This document shows, one piece after another, positions 23,475 to 32,288 of a stretch of 64,000 nucleotides of DNA. Position numbers and translations under genes: made by a program. Below the pieces are notes generated by a model, which was not told the origin of the DNA, did no database searches, and worked only from the letters and a program-made list of their open reading frames with translations. This stretch comes from Streptomyces sp. 378 (GTDB lineage: Bacteria > Actinomycetota > Actinomycetes > Streptomycetales > Streptomycetaceae): NCBI RefSeq assembly GCF_030124145.1, contig NZ_JASKMS010000001.1:372001-436000 (forward strand), in the 5' to 3' direction. Numbering within the stretch: position 1 is the first letter of the stretch; each line of letters begins with the position of its first letter.

Positions 23475-26450
23475 ATGGGCTCACAGCGAAGACTCGGCTG
23501 GATGTCGCTTGCCGCGGCAACCACCATGGCACTCGCGGCCGGAGTGATCACCGCCCCCGCCGCCCACACCGCGGACGATCCCGTGGAGGTCGTGGTCAAC
23601 GGGGAGGACGTTCGCGCCGACAACGTGAACGGTTTGACCTACAAGGGCCTCGGCGTGCTCAGCTGCAACAGCACGAGCAACCTGCTGATGGACTACAAGG
23701 CGGAGCACCCCGGCCGGTACTGGGAGCTCATCCGCGTGCTGTTCGGTGGAAAGAACCCCCTGATCAACCATGTCAAGGTCGAGATGGGTTCGGACACGAA
23801 CACGTCGACCGGTTCCGACCCGGCGACCATGCGCACGGCGGACGAACTCGCCGACGCGTCGCGCTCGCCGGGCTTCCAACTGGCAGCGGACGCCAAGACG
23901 GTCAACCCGAAGCTCAAGGTCTCGATTCTCCGCTGGGTCATGCCCCGATGGGTCCAGAACGAATGGAACAAGGGCACCGGCTCCGACGAGATGTACAAGT
24001 GGTACAAGGAGACAATTCTCGACGCGTACGAGAAATACGGGTACATGGTCGACTACGTGAACCCGGACACGAACGAGACGCATGATCCGGACGAGGCCTT
24101 CATCAAGTGGTACAAGAAGGCGATTCTGGCCGACACGGACTTCGCTGATCCCCGCTACGGCATCCCGGCGAAAAAGCGGGAGCAGGCCGAGAAGGCCTAC
24201 CGCGGCATAAAGATCATCGCCGCCGACGAGAACACCACCCACCATTTCGGGCCGTCGATGCTCAGCGACGCGGAACTCTTCGGCATGGTCGACGCGGTCG
24301 GCTACCACTACAACACCGATGACCGGCGCGACGGGCCCGTCGGCAGCGACACGCATCTGCCGTACACCAGGCTGGCGACCGGTGAGAACAAGTACAACGA
24401 GGACAAGGAGGTCTGGTACAGCGAGGGAGTCGGCTCCTTCGGCTACACCGACTACCGCGTCAACAACACCGAGGGCCCGAACGGAACGAGCACCGGCATC
24501 GGCGGCGTCCAGAGCGCCCTCGATCTCGCGAACCGCTCCGTCAAGGGCTACGCCAACTCGAAGCGGACGCACTACGTCTTCCAGCCGGCGATCGGCTCCT
24601 TCTACGAAGGCGCGCAGTACAGCCACAAGGAACTCGTCAGCGCACGTGACCCGTGGTCGGGCCACCTCCACTACGACGCGGCCATCTACGTGATGCAGCA
24701 CTTCACCCAGTTCGCCAAGACCGGCTGGGAGAACGACACGAACACGGCGGGCATCTGGCGCACCGTGCCGGAGGCCAGTTACAGCGGGGTGAGCGGCACC
24801 GAGAACGTCGACGGCTCGAACGGGGCCCCGAGTTACATGACGCTCGCGGACCCCCGTAAGAAGGACTTCTCCACGATCGTCGTCAACGACAGCGACCAGC
24901 CCAAGACCTACCGGATCAAAGCCGAGAACATGCGACTCGGTTCCGACCCGACCATGGAGATCTGGGAAACCCGCGGACCGGACGCGGGCCGGCCCTACGG
25001 CGCGAACTTCAAGCACCTCGTCGACGAGATCCGGCCCGGCAGCGATGGGTACTACACCCACACGGTCAAGCCGAGGTCGATCGTGACCTTGACAACGCTC
25101 GACAAGAGCCACGACAAGGTGACGAAGCAACGCCTGCCCGAGTCCCGGGACCGCACGGTGCTGGACACCGACGCGACCGGCAAGAAGCACAACACCCGCG
25201 ACAACGTCCTGTACGCCGACGACTTCGGGTACGAGGAGGAGGGCAGGGTCCAGGTCGGCACCGGCGACGGCGCGCACAAGGCGTCCCAGCCCTACCTGAG
25301 GTCGCGCGGCAATCAGCCTCGCTACATGGTCGACCAGACCGGCGCCTGGGAGGTCGGTGAGGACGCGAGCGGCGACAACGTCCTGTACCAGTACATGGAC
25401 CAGTCCATGAAGGACACCGGCGCCTGGAACCGCCACACCCCGAACACGACGGTCGGCGACTTCCGCTGGGAGAACTACCGGGCCTCGGTCGACGTCTCGT
25501 TCCCCGACCCGGCCGGCGGACTCGCCTCCCTGGGCGTCCGTCAGCAGAAGGGCATGGCGATCAGCGACGCCGCCTACAACGTGCGCATCGCACCGACCGG
25601 CGCCTGGACGTTCTACGAATACGGCAGGGCCGTCGAGTCGGGAACGGTCGCGGCGTCCGACGGCTACCGCCTCGCCATCGAGGCGAAGGGCGCGACGATC
25701 ACGACGTACATCGACGGCAAGGCCGTCTCCACGTACCAGGACCCGACTCCGCAGACCGAGGGCCGCGTCAAGCTCGGATCCGACTTCCACAGGACGGCGT
25801 TCGACAACCTGAAGGTCGAGAAGATCGACGGGTACACGCCCTACGCCCGCGCACAGCTCGACAACATGGACAGCTCGGTCGCCTACGACGGCACGTGGAG
25901 CCGGAAAGCCTCCCTCGGCGACGCGATGGACTGGTACCGGTCGACGTCGACCGGCACGACCGCCGGCTCGTCGTTCACCGTCCCGTTCACCGGCACGGGC
26001 ATCGACATCATCGGCGGCAACGACGGCACCGCCGTCCTCGACGTCTACGTCGACGGAAAGCTGATCGCACGGGACGCGAAAACGGCCGCGACCGACAAGC
26101 GCCTCGCGACGTACGCGCTCCGCGGTCTGCCCGACGGCGCGCACACGGCGAGGTTCGTCCTCAAGTCCGGAAAGATCGTTCTCGACGCGTTCAACGCCAT
26201 CTCCGGGGACGTGGACCGTACTGTGGACACGACACCGATCCGGGACGCCCTGGAGAAGATCGGACGTCCGGAGCGGGCGGACTACACGGCCGGCTCCTGG
26301 GCCCTGTTCGCCTCCGCGTCGTCGGCGGCGAAGGCTGCCGTGGCGGGACGGCAGAAGGGCCTTGACGCCATCGGCGTCGAGCAGATCACGGACCGGCTCG
26401 AAGAGGCTCACGACCGGCTGGTACGCAAGGACGGCACCGCCACCCCGTAG
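23475..26450 (+). CDS. Secreted GH59 (galactosylceramidase-like) glycoside hydrolase (991 aa)
   Basis: A signal peptide (residues 1-33, ending AHTA) precedes a TIM barrel like human galactocerebrosidase. Matching parts are 'YKGLGVLSCNSTSNLLMDY', 'INHVKVEMGSDTNTSTGSDP', 'VDYVNPDTNETHD' (acid/base Glu201), 'SMLSDAELFGMVDAVGYHYN' and 'KEVWYSEGVGSFGYTDY' (nucleophile Glu317). A beta-sandwich and a lectin-like domain (~residues 600-790) follow, then a CBM-like module (~800-925) and a helical FIVAR-like tail (~930-990). Beta-galactoside cleavage is expected; the natural substrate is unknown. ATG 23475 has AAGGAG ten bases upstream. It is monocistronic with a strong terminator. Confidence 0.88.
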   Translation: MGSQRRLGWMSLAAATTMALAAGVITAPAAHTADDPVEVVVNGEDVRADNVNGLTYKGLGVLSCNSTSNLLMDYKAEHPGRYWELIRVLFGGKNPLINHVKVEMGSDTNTSTGSDPATMRTADELADASRSPGFQLAADAKTVNPKLKVSILRWVMPRWVQNEWNKGTGSDEMYKWYKETILDAYEKYGYMVDYVNPDTNETHDPDEAFIKWYKKAILADTDFADPRYGIPAKKREQAEKAYRGIKIIAADENTTHHFGPSMLSDAELFGMVDAVGYHYNTDDRRDGPVGSDTHLPYTRLATGENKYNEDKEVWYSEGVGSFGYTDYRVNNTEGPNGTSTGIGGVQSALDLANRSVKGYANSKRTHYVFQPAIGSFYEGAQYSHKELVSARDPWSGHLHYDAAIYVMQHFTQFAKTGWENDTNTAGIWRTVPEASYSGVSGTENVDGSNGAPSYMTLADPRKKDFSTIVVNDSDQPKTYRIKAENMRLGSDPTMEIWETRGPDAGRPYGANFKHLVDEIRPGSDGYYTHTVKPRSIVTLTTLDKSHDKVTKQRLPESRDRTVLDTDATGKKHNTRDNVLYADDFGYEEEGRVQVGTGDGAHKASQPYLRSRGNQPRYMVDQTGAWEVGEDASGDNVLYQYMDQSMKDTGAWNRHTPNTTVGDFRWENYRASVDVSFPDPAGGLASLGVRQQKGMAISDAAYNVRIAPTGAWTFYEYGRAVESGTVAASDGYRLAIEAKGATITTYIDGKAVSTYQDPTPQTEGRVKLGSDFHRTAFDNLKVEKIDGYTPYARAQLDNMDSSVAYDGTWSRKASLGDAMDWYRSTSTGTTAGSSFTVPFTGTGIDIIGGNDGTAVLDVYVDGKLIARDAKTAATDKRLATYALRGLPDGAHTARFVLKSGKIVLDAFNAISGDVDRTVDTTPIRDALEKIGRPERADYTAGSWALFASASSAAKAAVAGRQKGLDAIGVEQITDRLEEAHDRLVRKDGTATP

Positions 26451-26492
26451 GTGCCCCGGGCCTGCGGGCCCCGCGCGTTCGCCGTACATGTT

Positions 26493-26530
26493 CAAGGGGC
26501 CGTATCGGATTCCTCCGATACGGCCCCTTG
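26493..26530 (+). terminator. Strong terminator after the GH59 gene
   Basis: A 17-bp perfect stem: 26493-26509 pairs with 26514-26530, four-base loop TTCC. There is no long T run, as is common in Streptomyces. Confidence 0.88.
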
Positions 26531-27001
26531 CATGGGGGCGAGTCACCGTCCGCTTGGCCCGGCGGACCGCGCCCGCACACACGACACCGCTCGCCCACCG
26601 GGCCGCCGGACAGTTGTTGTGCACCGGTGCGGCGCGCGTCTCCTTGGTACGGGACCGGAGAAGAACCAGGAGACAGTTCGATGGAGCAGGCCACCACAGA
26701 CCGATCGCTCAGCCCTCGCGGGATGCTGAAACTCGCCAGCGCGGTCGGCCACGGCCCGTCGCGACCGCCATCCGCGGTGGCGAGGGCGCGAGCTTCCACC
26801 TGCTGTTCCGGGACGCCGCCGCGGCCCTGCGGTCCGCGGCGGCGTGGCCTCAAGCCGAGGACTCCTCGGTCGGACCGGAGGCGGCCAACGATGCCCTGCT
26901 CGAACAGGGCGGGCAGCAGCGTGTCTTCTCAACGGTTGCGACGGACGTCAGCGCCCGCTCGGCCGGCGGCCGCCGCGGTGGCGGGCCGCCGGATGGCTCG
27001 A
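26531..27001. other. Region between GH59 and lipase genes
   Basis: No gene is firmly supported. A plus-strand start at ATG 26681 with AGGAGA eight bases upstream begins 'MEQATTDRSLSPRGMLKLAS' but loses coding character within ~30 codons. Another frame then reads 'GASFHLLFRDAAAALRSAAA', so a frameshifted small gene is possible. Confidence 0.35.
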
Positions 27002-28363
27002 TCAGCGCTGGAAGGGCATCGTCCAGCAGTTGGACACGGTCGGTTCGCCCTCCAGTCGGTCGGTGAGCCAGGAGATCGCCGTTCCCTGGTCGGTGAGGAG
27101 GGGGGCGAGGTGGTTGGTGAGGATCCTGTCGCCGAGGTTGGGCAGGTCAACGGCTGCGTAGGTGACGTTGCCGCCCTTGCGGCACCAGTCCACGGCCAAC
27201 TGACGGGCCTGGGCGTGCGGAACGATGTCGTCGTAGATGCCGGTGGCCACACGGACCGGGCCGGACGGCTTGAGCGTCCCGATGCGCTGTTCGTCGAGGA
27301 CGGCCTGGGCGCGGGGTTCGGCGGCGATGATGTCGGCGACGGACTTGCCGCTGGTCGTCCATGTCGTGCTCCGGGTGAAGCCGTAGCGGACGACGGACTC
27401 GCCGACGCACATGGTCGACGTGTCGGCGAGGGCCTTGCGTCCGGCGTCGTTGAGGTTGGCCTCGGTGACACTGCGCAGGTCGGGGTAGGTCTGGGAGAAG
27501 CCGTTGATCGCCCAGCCCAGGGCGCTGACCAAGGCGCTTCCGTCGATCCCCTTCATGACCGCGGTCAGGTTGGCGGGCGGCGCGCCCGCGTAGGTGCCGG
27601 CCAGTCGGACGTCGGGCGCGTAGGTGGGCTGGAGTTCGGCCGCCGAGGCGGTGGCGCCACCGCCCTCGCTGTAGCCGTACAGGCCGACGCGGGAGCCGGA
27701 GGTGAGGGACGTGCCGGGGAGATCGCGCGCCGCACGGACAGCGTCCAGCACCGCGTGCGCCTCGTCCAGGCGGTTGACGTAGGTGTGCAGACGGTCGGTT
27801 GCGCCCAGGCCGACGTAGTCGGTGACGACGACGGCCGCTCCGGTGGCGAGAAGACGGTAGATCGCCAGGTTGTCGTAGGCGATGGACAGGGTTTTCTCGC
27901 TGGCGGTGACCGGGTGTTGCAGGGCGAACGACGGCGCGCACTGGTCGCCCTGGCCCATGGTCCCCGAGGCCACCGCCACCAGGGGGCGGGGCCCGTCGCC
28001 CTTCCACTGCGCCGACGGCTCGATGTAGGCGCCGGTCACCGCGACGGGCTTTCCGCTCGAGTCGGTGGACTTGTACATCAGGCGGGTGGCCGTGCCCGGC
28101 AGGGGGCGGCCGTCGAGGCCGGGGAGTGAGACACCCAGGGGGAGGGGTTCTTGTCGGATCAAGGTGCCGTTGGCGGCGGGCAGTTGGGCGGGTGGAGTGT
28201 AGAAGGCCGGGATGGTGACTCCCCGGGACACGAGGGGTTCGGTGTCGGTCCCGGTAGTGGCGTCGACCGGGGTCACGCTGACACAGACGCAGGCCACGGC
28301 GGCGATCGCGGCGGCGGTCAGGCGGTTGAACGTGGGACGCGGACGGCTTCTGTAGCGGCTCAC
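27002..28363 (-). CDS. Secreted lipase, secretory lipase (LIP) family (453 aa)
   Basis: A basic N terminus and hydrophobic stretch, 'LTAAAIAAVACVCVSVTPVD', form a signal peptide. The alpha/beta-hydrolase core has 'VVVTDYVGLGATDRLHTYVN' and the nucleophile elbow 'VGLYGYSEGGGATASAAEL' (GYSEG, Ser nucleophile); 'GIYDDIVPHAQARQLA' carries the acid and a late His completes the triad. This matches the LIP family of triacylglycerol lipases (typically ~400-450 residues). GTG 28363 has GAGGAG ten bases upstream. A palindrome 40 bases upstream may bind a TetR regulator. Confidence 0.85.
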   Translation of the reverse strand: MSRYRSRPRPTFNRLTAAAIAAVACVCVSVTPVDATTGTDTEPLVSRGVTIPAFYTPPAQLPAANGTLIRQEPLPLGVSLPGLDGRPLPGTATRLMYKSTDSSGKPVAVTGAYIEPSAQWKGDGPRPLVAVASGTMGQGDQCAPSFALQHPVTASEKTLSIAYDNLAIYRLLATGAAVVVTDYVGLGATDRLHTYVNRLDEAHAVLDAVRAARDLPGTSLTSGSRVGLYGYSEGGGATASAAELQPTYAPDVRLAGTYAGAPPANLTAVMKGIDGSALVSALGWAINGFSQTYPDLRSVTEANLNDAGRKALADTSTMCVGESVVRYGFTRSTTWTTSGKSVADIIAAEPRAQAVLDEQRIGTLKPSGPVRVATGIYDDIVPHAQARQLAVDWCRKGGNVTYAAVDLPNLGDRILTNHLAPLLTDQGTAISWLTDRLEGEPTVSNCWTMPFQR

Positions 28364-28402
28364 AGTGCACTCCTCGCGCTGCTTCGATGCAGGGTGCGGG
28401 AA

Positions 28403-28419
28403 AACTAGCACTGGTAGTT
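28403..28419 (-). promoter_or_regulatory. Palindrome upstream of the lipase gene
   Basis: AACTAGCACTGGTAGTT (28403-28419) is symmetric at 14 of 17 positions. It sits in the promoter region of the lipase gene and has the size of a TetR-type operator. No TetR gene is next to it. Confidence 0.5.
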
Positions 28420-28570
28420 AAACTCGGTAGCGCCTTGATAAGTTACGCTGCGGTAACGATTTTCCGGAGTGGGTGCTGGGCGCCCTCGGCCTGGCTCGGC
28501 GGACGGCCTCGGCGGCCTCACCGTGCCCGGACCCGTCGGCAGGAGTCCTGCCGCAGTGGGGAATCGGCCA

Positions 28571-29584
28571 CTACTGCAGTGCGTGGACCGCGGCGGAGAA
28601 CACCGGGGGCATCCGGGACGCTGCGGGGACGATGAGGCGGGCGGTGCCGGGACGGCGGCTCGCGGCCAGCAGGGCCCCGGTCAGCAGTCGGTGGCGCCGG
28701 GTCAGCCGGGTCCAGGCGCGCTCATATGCGTCCGGTCGCCCGGCGGCCAGGCAGTGGACGGCGGCCCCGGCCGTCGCCAGCGCGAGGGCGATGCCCTCGC
28801 CGGTCAGGGCGTCCAGGTAGCCCGCGGCGTCGCCGACGAGCAGGACACGGCCGGCGGCTCTGCGCCGCACCCGTTGCCGCAGTGGTCCGGCGCCGCGTAC
28901 CTCCGTCGCGGCCGGGCCGCGCAGCGAGGCGGTGAGGGCCGGGAAGCCGGCCAGGTGCTCGTCGTATCCGCGACGGCTGCGGCTGAGGACCGCGACGCCC
29001 ACCAGGTCGTCGCCGACCGGTGTCACATAGGCTTCGCCGTGTCGGGACCAGTGGACCTCCACCAAGTCCGTCCACGGTTCGACGCGGTAGTGCCGGCGCA
29101 GACCGTAGCGGCCGTGGGGGCGGCCCGGCAGTTCCAGGCCCAGGCCGCGGCGCACCGGGGAGTGCAGGCCGTCGGCGGCGATCAGCCAACGGGCCGTGAT
29201 CCCGGCGGCGGTGACCGTGTCCGCGCTCTGGCGCACCTCGCCGACCTTGCCCGGCAGCATGCGCACGCCGAGGCCGAGAGCGCGCTCGTACAAGGCAGAG
29301 TGCAGCGTCGTACGGCGGATCCCCAGCCCGCGGTGACCGCGGAAGGACGCTTCGGCGCGGGTGCTGCCGTCCACGTAGCGGATGCCGAGCAGTTCGCGGC
29401 CACTGGCCTCGACGCCCAGAGCCCGCAGCGCGGCGACACCGCCGGGCATGACGCCTTCTCCGCAGGCTTTGTCCACAGGCGTGGTCCGGGGTTCGACGAC
29501 GACGGCCTCCAAGCCGGCGAGCGCGGCGTGGATAGCGGCGGCCAGACCTGCCGGTCCGCCGCCGGCCACCAGTACGTCGATCAC
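28571..29584 (-). CDS. FAD-dependent oxidoreductase, SrsC/geranylgeranyl-reductase-like (337 aa)
   Basis: The N terminus 'VIDVLVAGGGPAGLAAAIHA' is the FAD-binding GxGxxG loop; 'ACGEGVMPGGVAALRALGV' and the second FAD motif 'GRVLLVGDAAGYLDALTGEG' place it with the NAD(P)/FAD oxidoreductases that include geranylgeranyl reductases and phenol hydroxylases. GTG 29584 overlaps the stop of the methyltransferase gene. Together with the type III PKS and the methyltransferase it matches the three activities of the Streptomyces griseus srsABC phenolic-lipid operon (PKS, methyltransferase, hydroxylase), so ring hydroxylation of an alkylresorcinol-like product is likely. Confidence 0.82.
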   Translation of the reverse strand: MIDVLVAGGGPAGLAAAIHAALAGLEAVVVEPRTTPVDKACGEGVMPGGVAALRALGVEASGRELLGIRYVDGSTRAEASFRGHRGLGIRRTTLHSALYERALGLGVRMLPGKVGEVRQSADTVTAAGITARWLIAADGLHSPVRRGLGLELPGRPHGRYGLRRHYRVEPWTDLVEVHWSRHGEAYVTPVGDDLVGVAVLSRSRRGYDEHLAGFPALTASLRGPAATEVRGAGPLRQRVRRRAAGRVLLVGDAAGYLDALTGEGIALALATAGAAVHCLAAGRPDAYERAWTRLTRRHRLLTGALLAASRRPGTARLIVPAASRMPPVFSAAVHALQ

Positions 29585-30120
29585 GCCGGAGCCGGTGCGG
29601 TCGGCGTGGTCGCAGCGGCCAGCGCCCGGTTCTCGCAGCGGATGCGCACGGTGAGCAGGGCGGCGTTGAGTACCGTGAACACGGCCGCGGTGACCCAGGC
29701 GGTGTGCACCAGGGGCAGGGCCACGCCCTCGGCGACCACGGCCACGTAGTTCGGGTGCCGCATCCACCGCCACCGGTAGGGGCCGCCGGTCACCAGCGGC
29801 AGGCCGGGTACGACGATCACCCGGGTGTTCCAGCGGGGTCCCAGAGTGTGGATACACCACCACCGCAGTGCCTGGGAGGCCGCCAGCACGGCCAGCATCG
29901 GCCAGGCCAGGGCGGGTACGAAGGGGCGGCCGGCCAGCCACACCTCGACCGGGCAGGCGATCAGCAGGCCGGTGTGGAGGGCAACCATCGCGGGGTAGTG
30001 GCCCTGCCCGGTCACGGTCGCGCCGCGGGCGGTGCTCCACCGTTCATTGCGGCGGGCGACGACGAGTTCGGCGACGCGCTCGCCGGCGACGGCGGCCACC
30101 AGCAGTCCGTACCAGATCAT
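29581..30120 (-). CDS. Isoprenylcysteine-methyltransferase-like membrane methyltransferase (179 aa)
   Basis: An integral membrane protein with about five helices. The C-terminal part has 'GPYRWRWMRHPNYVAVVAEG', the ICMT-family SAM-binding region (RHPxY). In srs-type operons the protein of this family methylates the phenolic hydroxyl of a type III PKS product. It lies 31 nt after the PKS gene and overlaps the FAD gene by four bases, which argues for a single pathway. True protein prenyl-cysteine methylation is not expected in bacteria. Confidence 0.82.
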   Translation of the reverse strand: MIWYGLLVAAVAGERVAELVVARRNERWSTARGATVTGQGHYPAMVALHTGLLIACPVEVWLAGRPFVPALAWPMLAVLAASQALRWWCIHTLGPRWNTRVIVVPGLPLVTGGPYRWRWMRHPNYVAVVAEGVALPLVHTAWVTAAVFTVLNAALLTVRIRCENRALAAATTPTAPAPA

Positions 30121-30151
30121 GTGTCCTTCGTGTCCTTCGACGGCGTCCGAA

Positions 30152-31204
30152 CTACCAGCGCAGCAGGACGAGTTCGCAGGCGAAGCCAGGCCCCATGGCC
30201 AGCAGCAGGCCCGGAGTGCCCGGCGGCGGGCGGCGTTGGGCCAGGGTGTCGCGCAGTACGTGGAGTACCGATGACGAGGACAGGTTGCCCACGTCGGCCA
30301 GATGACGCCAGGTCACATCGAGGGCGTCGTCGGGCAGGTCGAGGGCCTCGGTGACGGCCTCCAGGACCTTGGGGCCGCCGGGGTGGCAGACCCAGGCGGC
30401 CACGTCCTTCGGCTTGATCCCGTGGTCGCCGAGGAACCCCTCGACGTCATCGGCGAGGTAACCGCGCACCACATCGGGGACCCGCGGGTCGAGGACGACC
30501 TGGAAGCCGGTGTCCTTGATGTCCCAGCCCATGACGCGCCCGGTGTCCGGATACAGGTGGCTGCGGGTGTCCACGATCGTCGGGCCGGCGGTCTCATCCG
30601 GGCGGCCCGGGCGGTTCGCGCCGCACGCGACGACCGCGGCGGCGCCGTCGCCGAACAGCCCGGTGGCGACCAGGTTGGCCATGGAGGCGTCGTTGCGCTG
30701 GAAGGTGAGCGAACACAGTTCGACCGAAAGCAGCACCGCCACGTGGTCGGGCCGGCCCAGCAGGTAGTCGTGCATACGGGCCAGACCGGCGGCGCCACCG
30801 GCACAGCCCAGGCCGAACAGGGGCAGCCGTTTGACGTCCGGCCGCAGTCCGAGTCGGCCGACCAGCCGTGCGTCGATCGAGGGGGTGGCGATGCCGGTGA
30901 CAGAGGTGAAGATCAGCAGGTCCACTTCGGCGGCGTGCAGTGCGCCCCGGACGGCCTTGGCGCCCAGGTCGGTGGCGGCGCCGATGAAGGCGTCGTTGGC
31001 GGCGCCGAATCCGTCCAGTTCCCCGTACCGTTCGAGCGGCAGCGTCATGTGACGCGAGCTGACCTTCACGCTGCGGTGCAGCCGGTCCAGGACCCGGCGG
31101 TCGGTGCCCTCGGGCAGGCAGGTGCGGGCGATCATGTCAGTGATCTCGGACTGGGCGCGGCGGTGCGGTGCGAGGGCACCGTGAACGGCGGTGATCCGCG
31201 TCAT
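30152..31204 (-). CDS. Type III polyketide synthase (350 aa)
   Basis: A chalcone-synthase-like homodimeric enzyme. The catalytic triad is visible: Cys134 in 'LPLFGLGCAGGAAGLAR', His274 in 'AWVCHPGGPKVLEA' and Asn307 in 'LADVGNLSSSSVLHVL'. The C-terminal 'LLLAMGPGFACELVLLRW' is the family end motif (GPGxxxE). Length is typical. Linked genes suggest it makes an alkylresorcinol or alkylpyrone from a long acyl starter rather than 1,3,6,8-tetrahydroxynaphthalene. ATG 31204 overlaps no other gene; the promoter region with a GGTGAG/CTCACC dyad is just upstream. Confidence 0.92.
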   Translation of the reverse strand: MTRITAVHGALAPHRRAQSEITDMIARTCLPEGTDRRVLDRLHRSVKVSSRHMTLPLERYGELDGFGAANDAFIGAATDLGAKAVRGALHAAEVDLLIFTSVTGIATPSIDARLVGRLGLRPDVKRLPLFGLGCAGGAAGLARMHDYLLGRPDHVAVLLSVELCSLTFQRNDASMANLVATGLFGDGAAAVVACGANRPGRPDETAGPTIVDTRSHLYPDTGRVMGWDIKDTGFQVVLDPRVPDVVRGYLADDVEGFLGDHGIKPKDVAAWVCHPGGPKVLEAVTEALDLPDDALDVTWRHLADVGNLSSSSVLHVLRDTLAQRRPPPGTPGLLLAMGPGFACELVLLRW

Positions 31205-31230
31205 ATGGTTCCCATCCGGTTACCAACTCG

Positions 31231-31245
31231 GGTGAGTTGCTCACC
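31231..31245. promoter_or_regulatory. Dyad between the PKS and UbiA genes
   Basis: GGTGAG-TTG-CTCACC is a perfect 6-bp-arm dyad, 27 bases upstream of the PKS start. A second overlapping dyad, AACTC-gggt-GAGTT, lies at 31225-31238. They could bind one regulator acting on both divergent genes. Confidence 0.45.
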
Positions 31246-31357
31246 ACGTGTTCCCCCGGACCGGGACTTCGACACCATGGATCGCCCGTCCGGCGGTGCG
31301 CCCCGGAGAGCGTGTGTGTCGGCCGGGTGGGGGGCCTGGGCGCCTACGATCGGCCGG

Positions 31358-32227
31358 GTGGGCACTCCCGAGCAGTCGACGACCGGCGGACCCGAGGCGC
31401 GTTGGGCCGTCCGGTTGGCTGGTCTGGCCGGGTCGTGCCACCCCGGGCCTGTCGTGGCGGTCACCGCCCTGATGGCCGCGCTCGCCGTGACCGCCGGCCA
31501 GGGCGCCGGGCGTTGTGTGCTGACCGGCGCCGCCGTTCTGACCGGGCAGTTGTCCGTCGGCTGGTGCAACGACGCGTTCGACGCCCGCCGGGACATCGCC
31601 GCCGACCGCCATGGCAAACCCGTCGTCGACGGCACGGTCGGTGTGACGGAGGTGTGGGTGGCCGCGTATGCCGCGCTGGCGCTGTGCGTGCCGCTCTCGC
31701 TCGCCTGTGGCCTGTGGGCGGGCGCCGTTCACCTGGCCGGAGTAGGGGCGGCGTGGGCGTACGACCTGCGGCTCAAGGCAACTGCATGGTCCTGGGCACC
31801 GTACGCGGTGGGGTTCGCCGCGCTCCCGGCATTCGTGGCGCTGGGGCTGCCGGGCCGGCCGTGGCCGGCCTGGTGGGTCGTCACCGCCGGGGCGCTGTTG
31901 GGGGTCGGAGCCCATCTGGGTGACGTACTGCCGGACATCCGTGGCGATCTGGCGACGGGCGTACGGGGATGGCCGCACCGGCTGGGCCCCGACGGCGCGC
32001 GGCTGCTGCTGCCGGTACCGCTGGTGGCAGCATCCGCGGTTCTGGTGCTGGGGCCGGCCGGGCCGCCCGGCAGATGGGGATTGGCAGTGCTCGTGGTGAC
32101 CGCTCTGGTCGCGGTGACGGGAACGGTGCTGGGACGCCGCTGGGAGCGGGCGGCGTTCGCGGCAGCGGTGGCGGTGGCGGTGGCGGACGTGGCGTTGCTG
32201 CTGCTGCGCGGCACCGGGATCGCCTGA
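31358..32227 (+). CDS. UbiA family prenyltransferase (289 aa)
   Basis: A polytopic membrane aromatic prenyltransferase. The first aspartate-rich motif is 'GWCNDAFDARRDIAADRHGK' (NDxxD) and the second is 'GDVLPDIRGDLATGVRGWP' (DxxxD), which bind Mg-prenyl diphosphate. Eight or nine hydrophobic helices are seen. GTG 31358 follows TACGAT (31347-31352) by five bases, which would suit a leaderless mRNA; ATG 31277 is a longer alternative. It diverges from the PKS operon, so prenylation of the phenolic product, or another quinone route, is possible. Confidence 0.82.
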   Translation: MGTPEQSTTGGPEARWAVRLAGLAGSCHPGPVVAVTALMAALAVTAGQGAGRCVLTGAAVLTGQLSVGWCNDAFDARRDIAADRHGKPVVDGTVGVTEVWVAAYAALALCVPLSLACGLWAGAVHLAGVGAAWAYDLRLKATAWSWAPYAVGFAALPAFVALGLPGRPWPAWWVVTAGALLGVGAHLGDVLPDIRGDLATGVRGWPHRLGPDGARLLLPVPLVAASAVLVLGPAGPPGRWGLAVLVVTALVAVTGTVLGRRWERAAFAAAVAVAVADVALLLLRGTGIA

Positions 32228-32264
32228 CCGCGCCGCCTCAGAGCGTACGAAACCCACAGATGGA

Positions 32265-32288
32265 AGCGGGAGTTTCCCGATTCCCGCT
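32265..32288 (+). terminator. Hairpin after the UbiA gene
   Basis: AGCGGGA (32265-32271) pairs with TCCCGCT (32282-32288) across a 10-base loop. It is a modest terminator without a T run, 38 nt after the stop. Confidence 0.5.

Noticed and set aside
23481..26624. 1,047-codon frame antisense to the GH59 gene
   Set aside because: Antisense shadow caused by high third-position GC of the coding strand.
26681..26780. Small gene starting MEQATTDRSL with a good ribosome site
   Set aside because: Coding character is lost after about 30 codons; not enough to call a gene.
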